A stretch of 57,619 bases of DNA, taken from Rhodocyclaceae bacterium. GTDB lineage: Bacteria; Pseudomonadota; Gammaproteobacteria; Burkholderiales; Rhodocyclaceae. Below, piece after piece: positions 17,258-26,816 of the stretch. Both the position numbers and the translations under genes were made by a program. Each line of letters begins with the position of its first letter. Positions within the stretch are counted from its first letter, which is position 1. The stretch is taken from the NCBI GenBank assembly GCA_013388985.1, contig JACAEF010000074.1, forward strand, positions 1 to 57,619, in the 5' to 3' direction. Below the pieces are notes generated by a model. The model saw only the letters and a list, made by a program, of their open reading frames with translations. It made no database searches and was not told where the DNA came from.

Positions 17258-18069
17258 GTTTCTGGGCATCGCTCCTGCAGCAGGGCTTTCTGCAAAACGC
17301 GCTGGCCGCCTCGCTGCTCGTCTCGCTCGCCTGTGGCGTGGTCGGCAGCTTCGTCGTCTTGAAGCGCATCGCCTTCCTCGCCGGCGGCATCGCTCATGGC
17401 GTGCTGGCCGGCATGGGGCTCGCCTGGTGGTTCGGCTGGCCGCCGCTGGCGGGCGCCGTCGGCGCGGCTCTCGCCTTCGCCACGCTCCTGTGGTGGCTGA
17501 CGCTCGATGTCCGGCGCGACGTCGAGGTGCTGATCGCCGCGTTGTGGTCGGTCGGCATGGCGGCGGGCCTCGTGCTGATCGCCAAGGCGCCGGGCCAGAA
17601 CCCGGACCTGATGAGCTATCTCTTCGGCAACGTGCTGATGGTCGGGCGCGAACAGCTCGGCTGGATGCTCGCGCTCGATGCCGCGATCCTCATGACTGTG
17701 GCCGGCCTCTATCCGACGCTGGTGGCAACCGCCTTCGACGAAGAGTTCGCACGCCTGCGCGGTCTGCCGGTCGAGGCGGCGCGACTCTTGATCCTCGTCC
17801 TCGTCGCGCTCACGGTGGTGCTGCTGATCCAGGTGGCCGGGCTGATCCTCGTCATCGCGCTCCTGACGCTGCCGGCGGCGCTGGCACGCCAGAGCCGCTC
17901 GGTCGCGGCGATGATGCTGCAGGCGAGCGCCTGGGCGGCGCTCGCCACCGTCGCGGGCCTGTGGGCCGCCTACCGGCTCGACTGGCCGGCCGGTCCGACG
18001 ATGGTGCTGGCGATCGGGGCGCTTTATCTGCTCAAACGGATCATCAAACGGCCCCCTCGTGCTTCATGA
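17254..18069 (+). CDS. znuB: metal ABC transporter permease, second set
   Basis: ABC-3 family integral membrane protein of 271 residues with about eight helices. The conserved N-terminal block FLQNALAASLLVSLACGVVGSF is followed by LKRIAFLAGGIAHGVLAGMG and the mid-protein DLMSYLFGNVLMV, hallmarks of ZnuB/TroC permeases. It starts ATG 17254, overlapping the ATPase stop by 4 bp, and ends the rightward zinc operon. The cytosolic ATPase upstream and the second binding protein are its natural partners. Confidence 0.9.
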   Translation: MSFWASLLQQGFLQNALAASLLVSLACGVVGSFVVLKRIAFLAGGIAHGVLAGMGLAWWFGWPPLAGAVGAALAFATLLWWLTLDVRRDVEVLIAALWSVGMAAGLVLIAKAPGQNPDLMSYLFGNVLMVGREQLGWMLALDAAILMTVAGLYPTLVATAFDEEFARLRGLPVEAARLLILVLVALTVVLLIQVAGLILVIALLTLPAALARQSRSVAAMMLQASAWAALATVAGLWAAYRLDWPAGPTMVLAIGALYLLKRIIKRPPRAS

Positions 18070-18126
18070 GCCTCTCACCCAGGCAGTGGCGCTACAATTG
18101 CATGATCATATTTTTGGATTCATTCC

Positions 18127-18663
18127 ATGGAGCAGTATCACGGCACAACGATTCTTTCGGTGCGACGCGGTAACGTCGTCGCCCTGGGCGGCGATGGCCA
18201 GGTGACGCTCGGCAACGTCGTCGTCAAGAGCACGGCGCGAAAAGTCCGTCGGCTGTATGGCGACAAGATCCTCGCCGGTTTCGCCGGCGGCACGGCCGAT
18301 GCCTTTACGCTGTTCGAGCGCTTCGAGGCGAAGCTCGAAAAGCACCAGGGCAATCTGCTGCGCTCGGCCGTGGAGTTGGCCAAGGACTGGCGCACCGACC
18401 GCATGTTGCGCCGGCTCGAGGCGATGCTGGCGGTGGCCGACCGCGAGAATTCGCTGATCATCACCGGCAACGGCGACGTGCTGGAACCGGAGCAAGGCAT
18501 CGTTGCCATCGGCAGCGGTGGCGCCTATGCGCAGGCGGCGGCGCGCGCGCTGCTGGAGAATACCGATCTCGGCCCGGAGGAGATCGTCAAGAAAGCGCTG
18601 ACCATCGCCGGCGATCTGTGCATCTACACCAACCAGAGCCACACGATCGAGGTGCTCTCATGA
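18127..18663 (+). CDS. hslV: ATP-dependent protease HslVU, peptidase subunit
   Basis: Proteasome-like threonine peptidase of 178 residues. It starts [15 protein letters not shown]. Removal of the first six residues would expose the catalytic Thr (TTILSVRR), as in the family. Other family blocks are [29 protein letters not shown] and [15 protein letters not shown]. It is coupled to hslU by a 4-bp overlap. The 57-bp upstream gap holds a -10-like TACAAT near 18093 but no strong ribosome-binding site. Confidence 0.96.
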   Translation: MEQYHGTTILSVRRGNVVALGGDGQVTLGNVVVKSTARKVRRLYGDKILAGFAGGTADAFTLFERFEAKLEKHQGNLLRSAVELAKDWRTDRMLRRLEAMLAVADRENSLIITGNGDVLEPEQGIVAIGSGGAYAQAAARALLENTDLGPEEIVKKALTIAGDLCIYTNQSHTIEVLS

Positions 18664-19991
18664 GCGAGATGAGCAGCCAGATGACCCCGGCCGAGATCGT
18701 CTCGGAACTCGACAAGCACATCGTCGGTCAGGCGCGCGCCAAGCGCGCGGTGGCGATCGCGCTGCGCAATCGCTGGCGGCGCGCGCAGGTGGCGGAGCCC
18801 CTGCGTTCCGAGATCACGCCGAAGAACATCCTGATGATCGGCCCCACCGGCGTCGGCAAGACCGAGATCGCGCGGCGGCTGGCACGGCTTGCCAACGCGC
18901 CGTTCATCAAGGTCGAGGCGACGAAATTCACCGAGGTCGGCTACGTCGGCCGCGACGTCGATACCATCATCCGCGATCTGGCCGAGACGGCCGTCAAGGA
19001 CGAGCGCGAGCGCGCCAAGCGCCAGGTGCGCGATCGCGCGCTCGACGCCGCCGAGGACCGCATCCTCGACGTACTGTTGCCTCCGGCAAGAGTCGGCTTT
19101 GGCGAGACGGCACCCGCCGAGGAAACTTCGACGCGGCAGAAGTTCAGGAAGAAGCTGCGCGAGGGCGAACTCGACGACAAGGAGATCGAGATCGAGGTGG
19201 CAGCGCCCATCGCCAGCATGGAAATCCTTGCCCCGCCCGGCATGGAGGATCTGACCCAGCAATTGCAGGGCATGTTCCAAAGCCTCGGCGGCGGCAAGAA
19301 GCGCACGCGCAAGATGAAGATCCGCGATGCGCTCAAGGCCCTGGCCGACGAGGAGGCCGCGCGGCTCATCAACGACGAGGAGGTCAAGGCGCAGGCGATC
19401 CGCAACGTCGAGCAAAACGGCATCGTCTTCCTCGACGAGATGGACAAGATCGCCTCGCGCAGCGAAACCCACGGCGCCGACGTCTCGCGTCAGGGCGTGC
19501 AGCGCGATCTGTTGCCGCTCGTCGAGGGCACGACGGTGTCGACGAAATACGGCATGATCAAGACCGACCACATCCTCTTCATCGCCAGCGGCGCCTTCCA
19601 CTTCGCCAAGCCCTCCGACCTGATCCCCGAGCTGCAGGGTCGCTTTCCGATCCGCGTCGAGCTCGATTCGCTGTCGGTGGACGATTTCGAGCGGATACTG
19701 ACGCAGACCGACGCCTGTCTGACGCGCCAGTATCAGGCACTGCTCGGCACGGAGGGCGTCAAGCTCGAATTCGCGCCGGAGGGCATCCGGCGGCTGGCCG
19801 AGATCGCCTTCGAGGTCAATGAGAAGACCGAGAACATCGGCGCGCGCCGGCTCTACACCGTGATGGAAAAACTGCTCGAAGAAGTCTCGTTTGCTGCGCC
19901 GGCCGGAACGGTGACCGTGGATGCCGCCTATGTCGATGCCCGGCTGGCGGAGTTGGCGCGGCGCGAGGATTTGTCGCGTTACGTGCTATGA
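18660..19991 (+). CDS. hslU: ATP-dependent protease HslVU, ATPase subunit
   Basis: AAA+ unfoldase of 443 residues, the same length as the E. coli protein. It starts [20 protein letters not shown] and has Walker [14 protein letters not shown], the pore-loop [11 protein letters not shown], the I-domain block [19 protein letters not shown] and Walker [12 protein letters not shown]. It ends LSRYVL, the tail that inserts into HslV. A stretch at 19089-19113 in the variable I-domain resembles the dispersed repeat at 21/25, which may be chance. Its stop overlaps the following ATPase gene by 4 bp. Confidence 0.96.
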   Translation: MSEMSSQMTPAEIVSELDKHIVGQARAKRAVAIALRNRWRRAQVAEPLRSEITPKNILMIGPTGVGKTEIARRLARLANAPFIKVEATKFTEVGYVGRDVDTIIRDLAETAVKDERERAKRQVRDRALDAAEDRILDVLLPPARVGFGETAPAEETSTRQKFRKKLREGELDDKEIEIEVAAPIASMEILAPPGMEDLTQQLQGMFQSLGGGKKRTRKMKIRDALKALADEEAARLINDEEVKAQAIRNVEQNGIVFLDEMDKIASRSETHGADVSRQGVQRDLLPLVEGTTVSTKYGMIKTDHILFIASGAFHFAKPSDLIPELQGRFPIRVELDSLSVDDFERILTQTDACLTRQYQALLGTEGVKLEFAPEGIRRLAEIAFEVNEKTENIGARRLYTVMEKLLEEVSFAAPAGTVTVDAAYVDARLAELARREDLSRYVL

Positions 19992-22399
19992 GCCAGGCCA
20001 TGAAAGCGGAGGCGACCCAAGTGGATGATTTGATCCAGAAATATCCGAGAATCGGCAGCGTCTTCGCCAAGGCCGAGCAGGGATTCCCGGTTCATCTGCT
20101 TGAGATGCACGAGCATCTGCTGCGCGAGCTGGACGAGGCATGGGGCACGGCCGAGTGTGTTCGGCTGCTCGAAGACCTGGTGTTTTCCGACCGTCCCGAC
20201 CGGCACGGCTTCACCAGCGAGGTGATGATGGAGCTCTTTGCGCTGAAGAGCCATCACGACCGGCTGTTTCCGCAATTCGTTTCCAACCAGTTCGATCCGT
20301 TCGCCGCGATGACGACGGACGAGGCCGATGCGCTGTTCCTGAAGCACGGCGCCGCGCGCATCGAAAAAGTGGCCGCACCGGTCGATAAAGCGCCCCCTAG
20401 GTCTCCCAGCAAGGCGGCCGCTCCGGCGGCGGGGCGGCCGACGCAAGCCGAAGCAGCGCAAGCCAACGAACCCGCGCCCGCCGTTTTGCCGGCGGGGAAA
20501 ATACTGCCGATCGGCAGCTGGCCGGAAATCTCCAGCCTCGAAGAACTGCGCGAGCTGCAGAAGCGGCGCGCCGCCGGCGAGCGCCTGCCGGTGCGGGATC
20601 ACCGCAAGATCGTCGAGATCCTCAAGCAGTATGCCGACATCACCGATGCCGACCTGACGGCGGCGATCCAGGCGCAGAACGATTGCGGTAACGGCAAGAA
20701 ACGCGAGCCGATCGGCAAGGTGTTACTCAAATTGGGCATCGTCGAAGAGGAGGCAGTGATTCGCGCCCTTTGCCTGCAATATGGCGTCATCATGGTCGAT
20801 CTGCAACGCTTCCACATCGAGGCGGAGACCATGCGCACGATCGCCCCCGAGGTGGCGAAGAGCCTGCGCGCCATCCCGATCGCGGTTCTCGACGGCACCC
20901 TGTTCCTCGCCGTCGAGAATCCTTTCAGTTTCGAGCAGCGCGAATACTTCGTCTTCCTCACCAAGCGCAAGGTCGAGCTGGTGATGGCCAGCGCTGCGCA
21001 GATCAACCAGAAGCTGCTCGACTATGGCCAAGTGCGTTCGGTGCAGCAGGGAAAAGAGGAATTCCGCAGCCTCGCCCAGAAAGCGCTTGGCACGCCCGAC
21101 ATCGAATTCGCCAATGCCGAAGCCGAAAGCGATGCCGAAAGCACGCTCAGCCAGGACGATGCCTCGATCGTCGGGCTGGTGAACAAGATCATTTCCGATG
21201 CCGCCGAGGTCGGCGCCTCGGACATTCACATCGAGAGTTTCCATGGCGATGCGCTGGCCTACATCCGTTTTCGGCGCGACGGACGGCTGGAGGAGTATTC
21301 GCAATATCCGGCGAGCTATCACCGTGCGGTGGTCTCGCGCATCAAGATCATGTCGAACCTCGATATCTCCGAGCGGCGCATCGCGCAGGACGGCAAGATT
21401 TCCTTCCTGCGCGCCGGCCGCGAACGTATGGATCTGCGTGTCGCGACGATTCCCACCACGCGTGGCATCGAAAACGTCTCGATCCGTTTGCTGCATGCGG
21501 GCGATCCGTATCCGATGGAAGCCCTGAAAATGAGCGAGCGCGACCTGACGCTGTTCCGCCGGCTGATCCATCGTCCCTACGGCCTGATCCTGGTGTGCGG
21601 GCCGACCGGCAGCGGTAAGACGACGACGCTGCATTCCGCGCTGCGCGAGCTCAATACGCCAGACAAGAAAATCTGGACCGCCGAGGATCCGATCGAGATC
21701 GTGCAGAAAAAGATTTGCCAGGTGCAGGTGAATCCGAAGATCGGCTGGACTTTTGCCGCCGCGCTGCGCTCCTTCCTGCGCGCCGATCCCGACATCATCA
21801 TGATCGGCGAGATGCGCGACCAGGAAACCGCGAAAATCGCGCTGGAAGCCTCGATGACCGGTCACCTGGTGCTCTCGACGCTGCACACCAATTCGGCCTC
21901 GGAGACGGCGGCGCGGCTGATCGATCTCGAAGTCGATCCGTTCAATCTCGGCGATGCGCTGATCATGATCCTCGCCCAGCGCCTGACGCGGCGCTTGTGC
22001 GCCAATTGCGCCGAGAAGGTGCCGCTCACCCCTGCCGAGATCGACGACCTGACCAGCGAGTATTACTACTCGGCGCACAAGCGCATGCCTTCGCTCGCCG
22101 AACGCGAGCTGATCGTCCATGGCTGGAAGAAACAGATCACTCACGGTGCCGAACTGGCCTTGTGGAAGGCCAAGGGCTGCGAGCAGTGCGGCATGACCGG
22201 CTACCAGGGGCGCATGGCCTTGTTCGAGCTACTCGAAGGCACGCCGGAGATCCGCGAGCTGGTGGTGCACCGCGCGCCGGCCGCCGAATACCAGCGCATC
22301 GCCGTGGCACAGGGCATGCGCACGCTCAAGCAGGACGGCATCGAGAAGGCGCTGCGCGGCCTGACCGACATGGCCGAGGTGCGCGGCGCCTGCAACTGA
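19988..22399 (+). CDS. GspE/PilB-type secretion ATPase with a long N-terminal extension
   Basis: Protein of 803 residues. Residues about 1-130 form a helical domain I do not recognise ([24 protein letters not shown]-like helices), followed by an Ala/Pro linker (about 130-175). From about 215 there is an MshEN/T2SSE-N type domain. The C-terminal half is a canonical secretion ATPase: Walker [11 protein letters not shown] at about 538, Asp box, [13 protein letters not shown] (Walker B), His box LSTLHTNSA and a tetracysteine zinc site (CANC, then CEQC). It is translationally coupled to hslU, not to pilus genes. It could power type IV pili, type II secretion or an unusual assembly system. Confidence 0.8.
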   Translation: MSQAMKAEATQVDDLIQKYPRIGSVFAKAEQGFPVHLLEMHEHLLRELDEAWGTAECVRLLEDLVFSDRPDRHGFTSEVMMELFALKSHHDRLFPQFVSNQFDPFAAMTTDEADALFLKHGAARIEKVAAPVDKAPPRSPSKAAAPAAGRPTQAEAAQANEPAPAVLPAGKILPIGSWPEISSLEELRELQKRRAAGERLPVRDHRKIVEILKQYADITDADLTAAIQAQNDCGNGKKREPIGKVLLKLGIVEEEAVIRALCLQYGVIMVDLQRFHIEAETMRTIAPEVAKSLRAIPIAVLDGTLFLAVENPFSFEQREYFVFLTKRKVELVMASAAQINQKLLDYGQVRSVQQGKEEFRSLAQKALGTPDIEFANAEAESDAESTLSQDDASIVGLVNKIISDAAEVGASDIHIESFHGDALAYIRFRRDGRLEEYSQYPASYHRAVVSRIKIMSNLDISERRIAQDGKISFLRAGRERMDLRVATIPTTRGIENVSIRLLHAGDPYPMEALKMSERDLTLFRRLIHRPYGLILVCGPTGSGKTTTLHSALRELNTPDKKIWTAEDPIEIVQKKICQVQVNPKIGWTFAAALRSFLRADPDIIMIGEMRDQETAKIALEASMTGHLVLSTLHTNSASETAARLIDLEVDPFNLGDALIMILAQRLTRRLCANCAEKVPLTPAEIDDLTSEYYYSAHKRMPSLAERELIVHGWKKQITHGAELALWKAKGCEQCGMTGYQGRMALFELLEGTPEIRELVVHRAPAAEYQRIAVAQGMRTLKQDGIEKALRGLTDMAEVRGACN

Positions 22400-22405
22400 G
22401 CGCTA

Positions 22406-23734
22406 TTACAGCAGCGGCAGCTCGTCGGCCAGCAGCTCGGCGAGGGTCTCGCGCCGGCGGATCAGGCGCATTTCCGTGCCCTCCACCATCACCTCGGCGG
22501 CACGCGGCCGGGAGTTGTAGTTCGAGCTCATCGCCATGCCATAGGCGCCGGCCGAAAGAACCGCGAGCAGATCGCCTTCGGCGAGCGCGAGCTCGCGATC
22601 GTGGCCGAGGAAATCGCCGGATTCGCAGACCGGGCCGACGATTTCGTAACGCCTTGTCGCTATGGGTGCCGCCCCGCCAGCGCCGACATCATTGCCCCCC
22701 CTCGCTCGCAAACCCGGCTCGCTGCCCCCCACAGGGGGGGCGTCGGCCTGGGACGGCCCGGCGCCGACTTTCACGATCTCATGGTAGGCGTCGTACAGGG
22801 CAGGCCGCGCCAGATCGTTCATCGCCGCATCGACCACGGCGAAGTTCTTTTCCGCGCCATGCTTGAGGATCTCGACACGGGTGAGCAGCAGCCCCGCATT
22901 GCCGACCAATGAGCGGCCGGGTTCGAGCAGCAAGAGCTCCTTGCGGCCGACCAGCCGGTCGAGCATCGGCGCGAGATAGTCGGCCACCGGCAGCACCGGC
23001 TCGTCGCGATAACGGATGCCCATGCCGCCGCCCAGATCGATGTGGCTGAAGGTGATGCCTTCCTTGGCGAGGATGTCGACGAGCTCAAGCACCTTGCCGG
23101 CGGCCTCGGCGGCCGGTTGCGGATCGATCAGCTGCGAGCCGATGTGGCAGGCGATGCCGCGGATCTCCAGATGCGGCAGCGCGCGTGCGCGGCGATACAG
23201 CTCGATCGCCGTGTCGAAGGGCACGCCGAACTTGGCGCTCCTGAGCCCGGTGGAGATGTAGGGATGGGTTTTCGGATCGACATCCGGATTGACGCGCAAG
23301 GAGATCGGCGCGCGCTTGCCCAGCGCGCCCGCGACCGCATCGAGATGCTCCAGCTCGCTGGCCGATTCGACGTTGAAGCAGTGGATGCCGGCCGCCAGGG
23401 CCTCCTGCATCTCCGCGCGCGTCTTGCCGACCCCGGAGAAAACCACCTTGCCGGGATCGCCGCCGGCGGCGATGACCCGGGCGAGCTCGCCGCCGGAGAC
23501 GATGTCGAAGCCGGCGCCCAGCCCCGCGAACAGCTTGAGGATCGAGAGATTCGAGTTGGCCTTGACCGCATAGCAGATGCGCGCCGGCCGGTCTGCGAGG
23601 GCCTGGCGGTAGGCGTGGTAAGCGTTTTCGAGCGCGGCACGGGAATAGACATAGCAGGGCGTGCCGTAACGCGCGGCGATCTCGGCCAGGGGCACGCCCT
23701 CGACGCGTGCGCCGCCGTTTAGAATTTCGATCAT
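22406..23734 (-). CDS. lysA: diaminopimelate decarboxylase carrying an in-frame repeat insertion
   Basis: PLP enzyme converting meso-diaminopimelate to lysine. It has 442 residues, against about 415-420 typical. The PLP lysine is Lys58 in CYAVKANSN. GIACHIGSQL, DLGGGMGIRY, EPGRSLVGNAG and CESGDFLGHDREL are family blocks; the last holds the catalytic Cys. Residues about 322-357 are foreign, encoded by the composite repeat 22666-22771 and inserted between YDAYHEIV and RRYEIVGPVCE. They are rich in Gly, Ala and Pro. ATG 23734 overlaps the lptM stop. The enzyme is probably active because the insert falls in a surface loop, but that is inference. Confidence 0.93.
   Translation of the reverse strand: MIEILNGGARVEGVPLAEIAARYGTPCYVYSRAALENAYHAYRQALADRPARICYAVKANSNLSILKLFAGLGAGFDIVSGGELARVIAAGGDPGKVVFSGVGKTRAEMQEALAAGIHCFNVESASELEHLDAVAGALGKRAPISLRVNPDVDPKTHPYISTGLRSAKFGVPFDTAIELYRRARALPHLEIRGIACHIGSQLIDPQPAAEAAGKVLELVDILAKEGITFSHIDLGGGMGIRYRDEPVLPVADYLAPMLDRLVGRKELLLLEPGRSLVGNAGLLLTRVEILKHGAEKNFAVVDAAMNDLARPALYDAYHEIVKVGAGPSQADAPPVGGSEPGLRARGGNDVGAGGAAPIATRRYEIVGPVCESGDFLGHDRELALAEGDLLAVLSAGAYGMAMSSNYNSRPRAAEVMVEGTEMRLIRRRETLAELLADELPLL
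22666..22771 (+). repeat. composite 106-bp repeat element inside lysA
   Basis: The left end is a 25-bp copy with four mismatches. The right end (22753-22771) is ACGGCCCG plus GCGCCGACTTT. In between lie C- and G-rich tracts, CCCCCC then ACA then GGGGGGG (a potential hairpin), that differ from the inner part of the 85-bp form. Length minus 25 is 81, a multiple of three, so the frame of lysA is kept. Confidence 0.7.
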
Positions 23735-23871
23735 GAAGATTTGACTTGCTGGGACGTGCCGTCGGGCGCGGCGTTCTTCTGTGGCAGCACGAGCGGGCCC
23801 TTGTTGCCGCAGGAGGAAAGCAGCAAAGCAGCGGCGAGCGCCACGACGGAAAGCAGATGGCGTGAATTCAT
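23731..23871 (-). CDS. lptM: LptM-type small lipoprotein
   Basis: 46-residue lipoprotein, MNSRHLLSVVALAAALLLSS followed by the lipobox Cys, then GNKGPLVLP, the signature of LptM (YifL), which assists maturation of the LPS translocon component LptD at the outer membrane. It is translationally coupled to lysA, a very common arrangement in proteobacteria. It diverges from cyaY, the start codons being only 26 bp apart. Confidence 0.85.
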   Translation of the reverse strand: MNSRHLLSVVALAAALLLSSCGNKGPLVLPQKNAAPDGTSQQVKSS

Positions 23872-23897
23872 GAAGGAATGTTAACACGGAGGCCGAA

Positions 23898-24239
23898 GTG
23901 GACGAACGGGAATTCCTCGCCTTGGCGGATGCCGAACTGGCGCGCATCGAGGCGGCGCTGGAAGCATTGCAGGAAAACGACGATACCGACTGGGACTACG
24001 AGATCAAGCCGGGCGGCATCATCGAGCTGGACTTCGCCGATGGCAGCAGGATCATCGTCAACCGCCACGCGGCGGCACAGGAAATCTGGGTGGCGGCGAA
24101 GGCGGGCGGCTTTCATTTCAAGCCGCCCCTCGCGCCGGGCGGTCAGTGGACCGACACGAAGAGCGGGGAGAGCCTGTCCGCGCTGCTGTCGCGCTGCATC
24201 GGCGCGCAGTCCGGCACGGCAGTGCAACTCGACGGGTAG
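23898..24239 (+). CDS. cyaY: frataxin-like iron-binding protein CyaY
   Basis: Cytosolic 113-residue protein of the frataxin family, which binds iron through acidic residues of its first helix and modulates iron-sulfur cluster assembly. Visible are the acidic N-terminal helix (DEREFLALADAELARIEAALE), DDTDWDYEI, the strand block GGIIELDFADGSRIIVNRH and QEIWVAAKAGGFHF. The start is GTG at 23898, preceded by a strong GGAGG at 23888-23892. It diverges from lptM and converges on mrcA with only 6 bp between stops. Confidence 0.93.
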   Translation: MDEREFLALADAELARIEAALEALQENDDTDWDYEIKPGGIIELDFADGSRIIVNRHAAAQEIWVAAKAGGFHFKPPLAPGGQWTDTKSGESLSALLSRCIGAQSGTAVQLDG

Positions 24240-24245
24240 CCCGTA

Positions 24246-26588
24246 TCAAGGCGTGACGGGCTTCGTCTGCCCTTCCTGCACCGGTGCGGCCGAACCCTTG
24301 CCGCCGAAGAAACGCAGCACGTCCGAGAGAAAAGAGGAACCTTCCGCGGGCGGCTCGGGCAGCGCTTCCCGATAGACATAGTCGCTGATCGGCGCGCCGG
24401 TGGCCGGATCCTGGCCCGTCACGCGCGCGATACCATCGGGCATCTCGGGCTGCATTTCCGGCACGTCCTTGAGCGCGGTCTGCATGAAATCGATCCAGAT
24501 CGGCAATGCGGCCCGCCCGCCGGTTTCGCCGTTGCCGAGCCGCCGCGGCTGATCGAAGCCCATCCAGGCGATGCCGACCAGCGTCGGGTGATAGCCGCAG
24601 AACCAGGCATCGACGTAATCGTTGGTGGTGCCGGTCTTGCCCGCCAGATCGGCGCGTTTGAGCACCTGGCCGGCGCGCGCCGCCGTGCCACGGCGCACCA
24701 CATCCTGCATCATGCTGTTCATGATCCAGGCATTGCGCGGATCGATGACGCGCAAGACCTCGTCGCCGGCCTGCCCGTGCGGGGTTTCGGCCAGTACCTT
24801 GCCACTGTCATCGAGAATCTGCTTGACGATGTAGGGCGTGATCCTATAGCCGCCGTTGGCGAACACGGCATAGGCCGTCAGGTGCTGCCACGGCGTGACG
24901 CTGCCGGCGCCGAGCGCCAGCGTCAGATAGGGCGGGTTCTTGTCGGCATCGAAGCCGAAGCGGGTGATGTAGTCCTGGGCGTAGTGGGGATCGATTGCGC
25001 GGATCAGCCGGATCGACACCATGTTCTTGGACTTGGTCAGCGCGGTGCGCAGGGTCATCGGGCCTTCGTATTTGCCGTCGTAGTTTTTCGGCGCCCACGC
25101 CTGGCTGCCGGTTTCCTCGGCGGAAATCGACAGTGGCTCGTCCGGGAACACCGACAACGGCGTGTAGCCCTTCTCCAGCGCCGCCGAATAGACGAAGGGT
25201 TTCATGCTCGAACCGGGCTGGCGCCAGGCCTGGGTCACGTGATTGAACTTGTTGGTAGCGAAATCGAAGCCGCCGACCAGCGCGCGCACCGCGCCATCGC
25301 GGGGGTCGGCGGCGACGAAGGCGGCTTCGACTTCGGGCCACTGCGCAATCTGCCAGTGCCCCTTGTCATCCTGACTCAGGCGAATGATCGCGCCGCGCCG
25401 CAGCCGCTTGTTGGGTGGTGCGCGGGGATCGAGCATCGGCTGGGCAAACTTCAGGCCGGCTCCCTCGACGGTGACGATCTCGCCGCCGGGCAGGTAGGCG
25501 CGAAGTTTTTCGCTGCTCGCTTCCAACACCAGCGCCGGCCGCAGATCCGGCGCATCCGGAACGTCGGCGAGCAGGTCGTCGATCGCTTCGTCGTCGTCGC
25601 GGGTGATCGCCTTCATGTCGGCATAGCCTTCCGCGCCGCGATAGCCGTGGCGACGGTCATAGGCGATGACGCCCTGGCGCAGGCTGTTCCAGGCGGCTTC
25701 CTGCTCGCGGCGGGTGAGCGTCGTGATGACCTTGATCCCTGCGGTGTAGGCGTCGGGAAAGGCATCGACGGCGATCTGCCGGGCCATTTCGGCGACATGC
25801 TCGGCCTTCAGCGCGAAACCATCGATCTGACGCCGTACGTGGAGCGGTTCCTGGAGGGCCTTCTGGTACTGTTCGGCGGTGATGAAGTTCAATTCGCGCA
25901 TGCGTCGCAGCACGTAATGCTGGCGTAATTGCGCGCGCTTTGGGTTGGCGACTGGATTGAAGGCCGACGGCGCCTTCGGCAGGCCGGCAAGCATCGCCAT
26001 TTCGGCGATGCTCAGCTCATGGATGTTCTTGCCGAAATAAATGCGGGCGGCGGCGGCGAAGCCATAGGCGCGCTGGCCGAGATAAATCTGGTTCAAATAG
26101 ATCTGCAGGATCTCGTCCTTCGAGAGGTTGTTTTCGATCTTGAAGGCGAGCAGGGCCTCGTACAGCTTGCGCGTCAAGGTCTTTTCCGAGCTGAGGAAGA
26201 AATTTCGCGCCACCTGCATGGTGATGGTCGATGCGCCCTGCCGCTTGCCGCCACTGACGAAATTGGTCCAGGCGGCGCGCATGATGCCCATCACATCGAC
26301 GCCGGGATGCTGGTAGAAGCGTTCGTCTTCGGCGGCGAGGATGGCCTGCTTCATCGCCTCCGGGACGTCCTGGATGCGGACGAACTCGCGCCGCTCCTCG
26401 CCGAATTCGCCGATCAGATGGCCATCGGCGGTATAGACGCGCAGGGGAATCTTGGGATGGTATTCGGTCAGCGCATCGAGCGAAGGCAGTCGCGGCCAGG
26501 CGAGAATCAGCGCGATGCCCAAGAGGGCAAGCGCTATCAGCATTGCACCCAGGATTGCGCCGACCGGCAGAATTATCCAGCGATACAT
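24246..26588 (-). CDS. mrcA: penicillin-binding protein 1A (bifunctional)
   Basis: Class A PBP of 780 residues, inner-membrane anchored near residues 8-30 with the rest periplasmic. The GT51 glycosyltransferase domain has catalytic Glu87 (AAEDERFYQHPG) and GASTITMQVARNFF, plus KIENNLSKDEILQIYLNQIYLGQ. The transpeptidase domain has SxxK at Ser460 (GSSMKPF), SxN at Ser520 (SKN) and KTGT at Lys651. An OB-like insert lies between the two. The gene diverges from pilMNOPQ, the mrcA-pilMNOPQ-aroKB arrangement common in beta- and gammaproteobacteria. Confidence 0.95.
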   Translation of the reverse strand: MYRWIILPVGAILGAMLIALALLGIALILAWPRLPSLDALTEYHPKIPLRVYTADGHLIGEFGEERREFVRIQDVPEAMKQAILAAEDERFYQHPGVDVMGIMRAAWTNFVSGGKRQGASTITMQVARNFFLSSEKTLTRKLYEALLAFKIENNLSKDEILQIYLNQIYLGQRAYGFAAAARIYFGKNIHELSIAEMAMLAGLPKAPSAFNPVANPKRAQLRQHYVLRRMRELNFITAEQYQKALQEPLHVRRQIDGFALKAEHVAEMARQIAVDAFPDAYTAGIKVITTLTRREQEAAWNSLRQGVIAYDRRHGYRGAEGYADMKAITRDDDEAIDDLLADVPDAPDLRPALVLEASSEKLRAYLPGGEIVTVEGAGLKFAQPMLDPRAPPNKRLRRGAIIRLSQDDKGHWQIAQWPEVEAAFVAADPRDGAVRALVGGFDFATNKFNHVTQAWRQPGSSMKPFVYSAALEKGYTPLSVFPDEPLSISAEETGSQAWAPKNYDGKYEGPMTLRTALTKSKNMVSIRLIRAIDPHYAQDYITRFGFDADKNPPYLTLALGAGSVTPWQHLTAYAVFANGGYRITPYIVKQILDDSGKVLAETPHGQAGDEVLRVIDPRNAWIMNSMMQDVVRRGTAARAGQVLKRADLAGKTGTTNDYVDAWFCGYHPTLVGIAWMGFDQPRRLGNGETGGRAALPIWIDFMQTALKDVPEMQPEMPDGIARVTGQDPATGAPISDYVYREALPEPPAEGSSFLSDVLRFFGGKGSAAPVQEGQTKPVTP

Positions 26589-26816
26589 GGTCAGCGTGCA
26601 AAAAATGTTTGTGTCGCGGCGAGAGGAGATGCATTATAGGGGCTGTTTTCGAGCAAACCTCCCGCATGTCGAGCGCCGATGTGTTGCGTGGATGCAGAGG
26701 CAAAAAAATTGGCAGACGAGTATTCAAAAAAAATCTTTACAGCCGATAATGTTGCTGATAGCATTTGAACCGAAGTATCGATAAGTGATACAACTACCTG
26801 AATATCAAGGGTTATC
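26589..26816. promoter_or_regulatory. AT-rich divergent promoter region mrcA / pilM
   Basis: 228 bp, distinctly richer in A and T than its surroundings, with A-tracts near 26702-26708 and 26726-26733. A -10-like GATAAT lies at 26745-26750 reading towards pilM. No well-spaced -35 box is obvious, and no gene is seen here. Confidence 0.45.

Noticed and set aside
23751-23766. Another repeat copy at GTGCCGTC in lptM
   Set aside because: Only the first eight bases match; the rest of the 25-bp word is absent.
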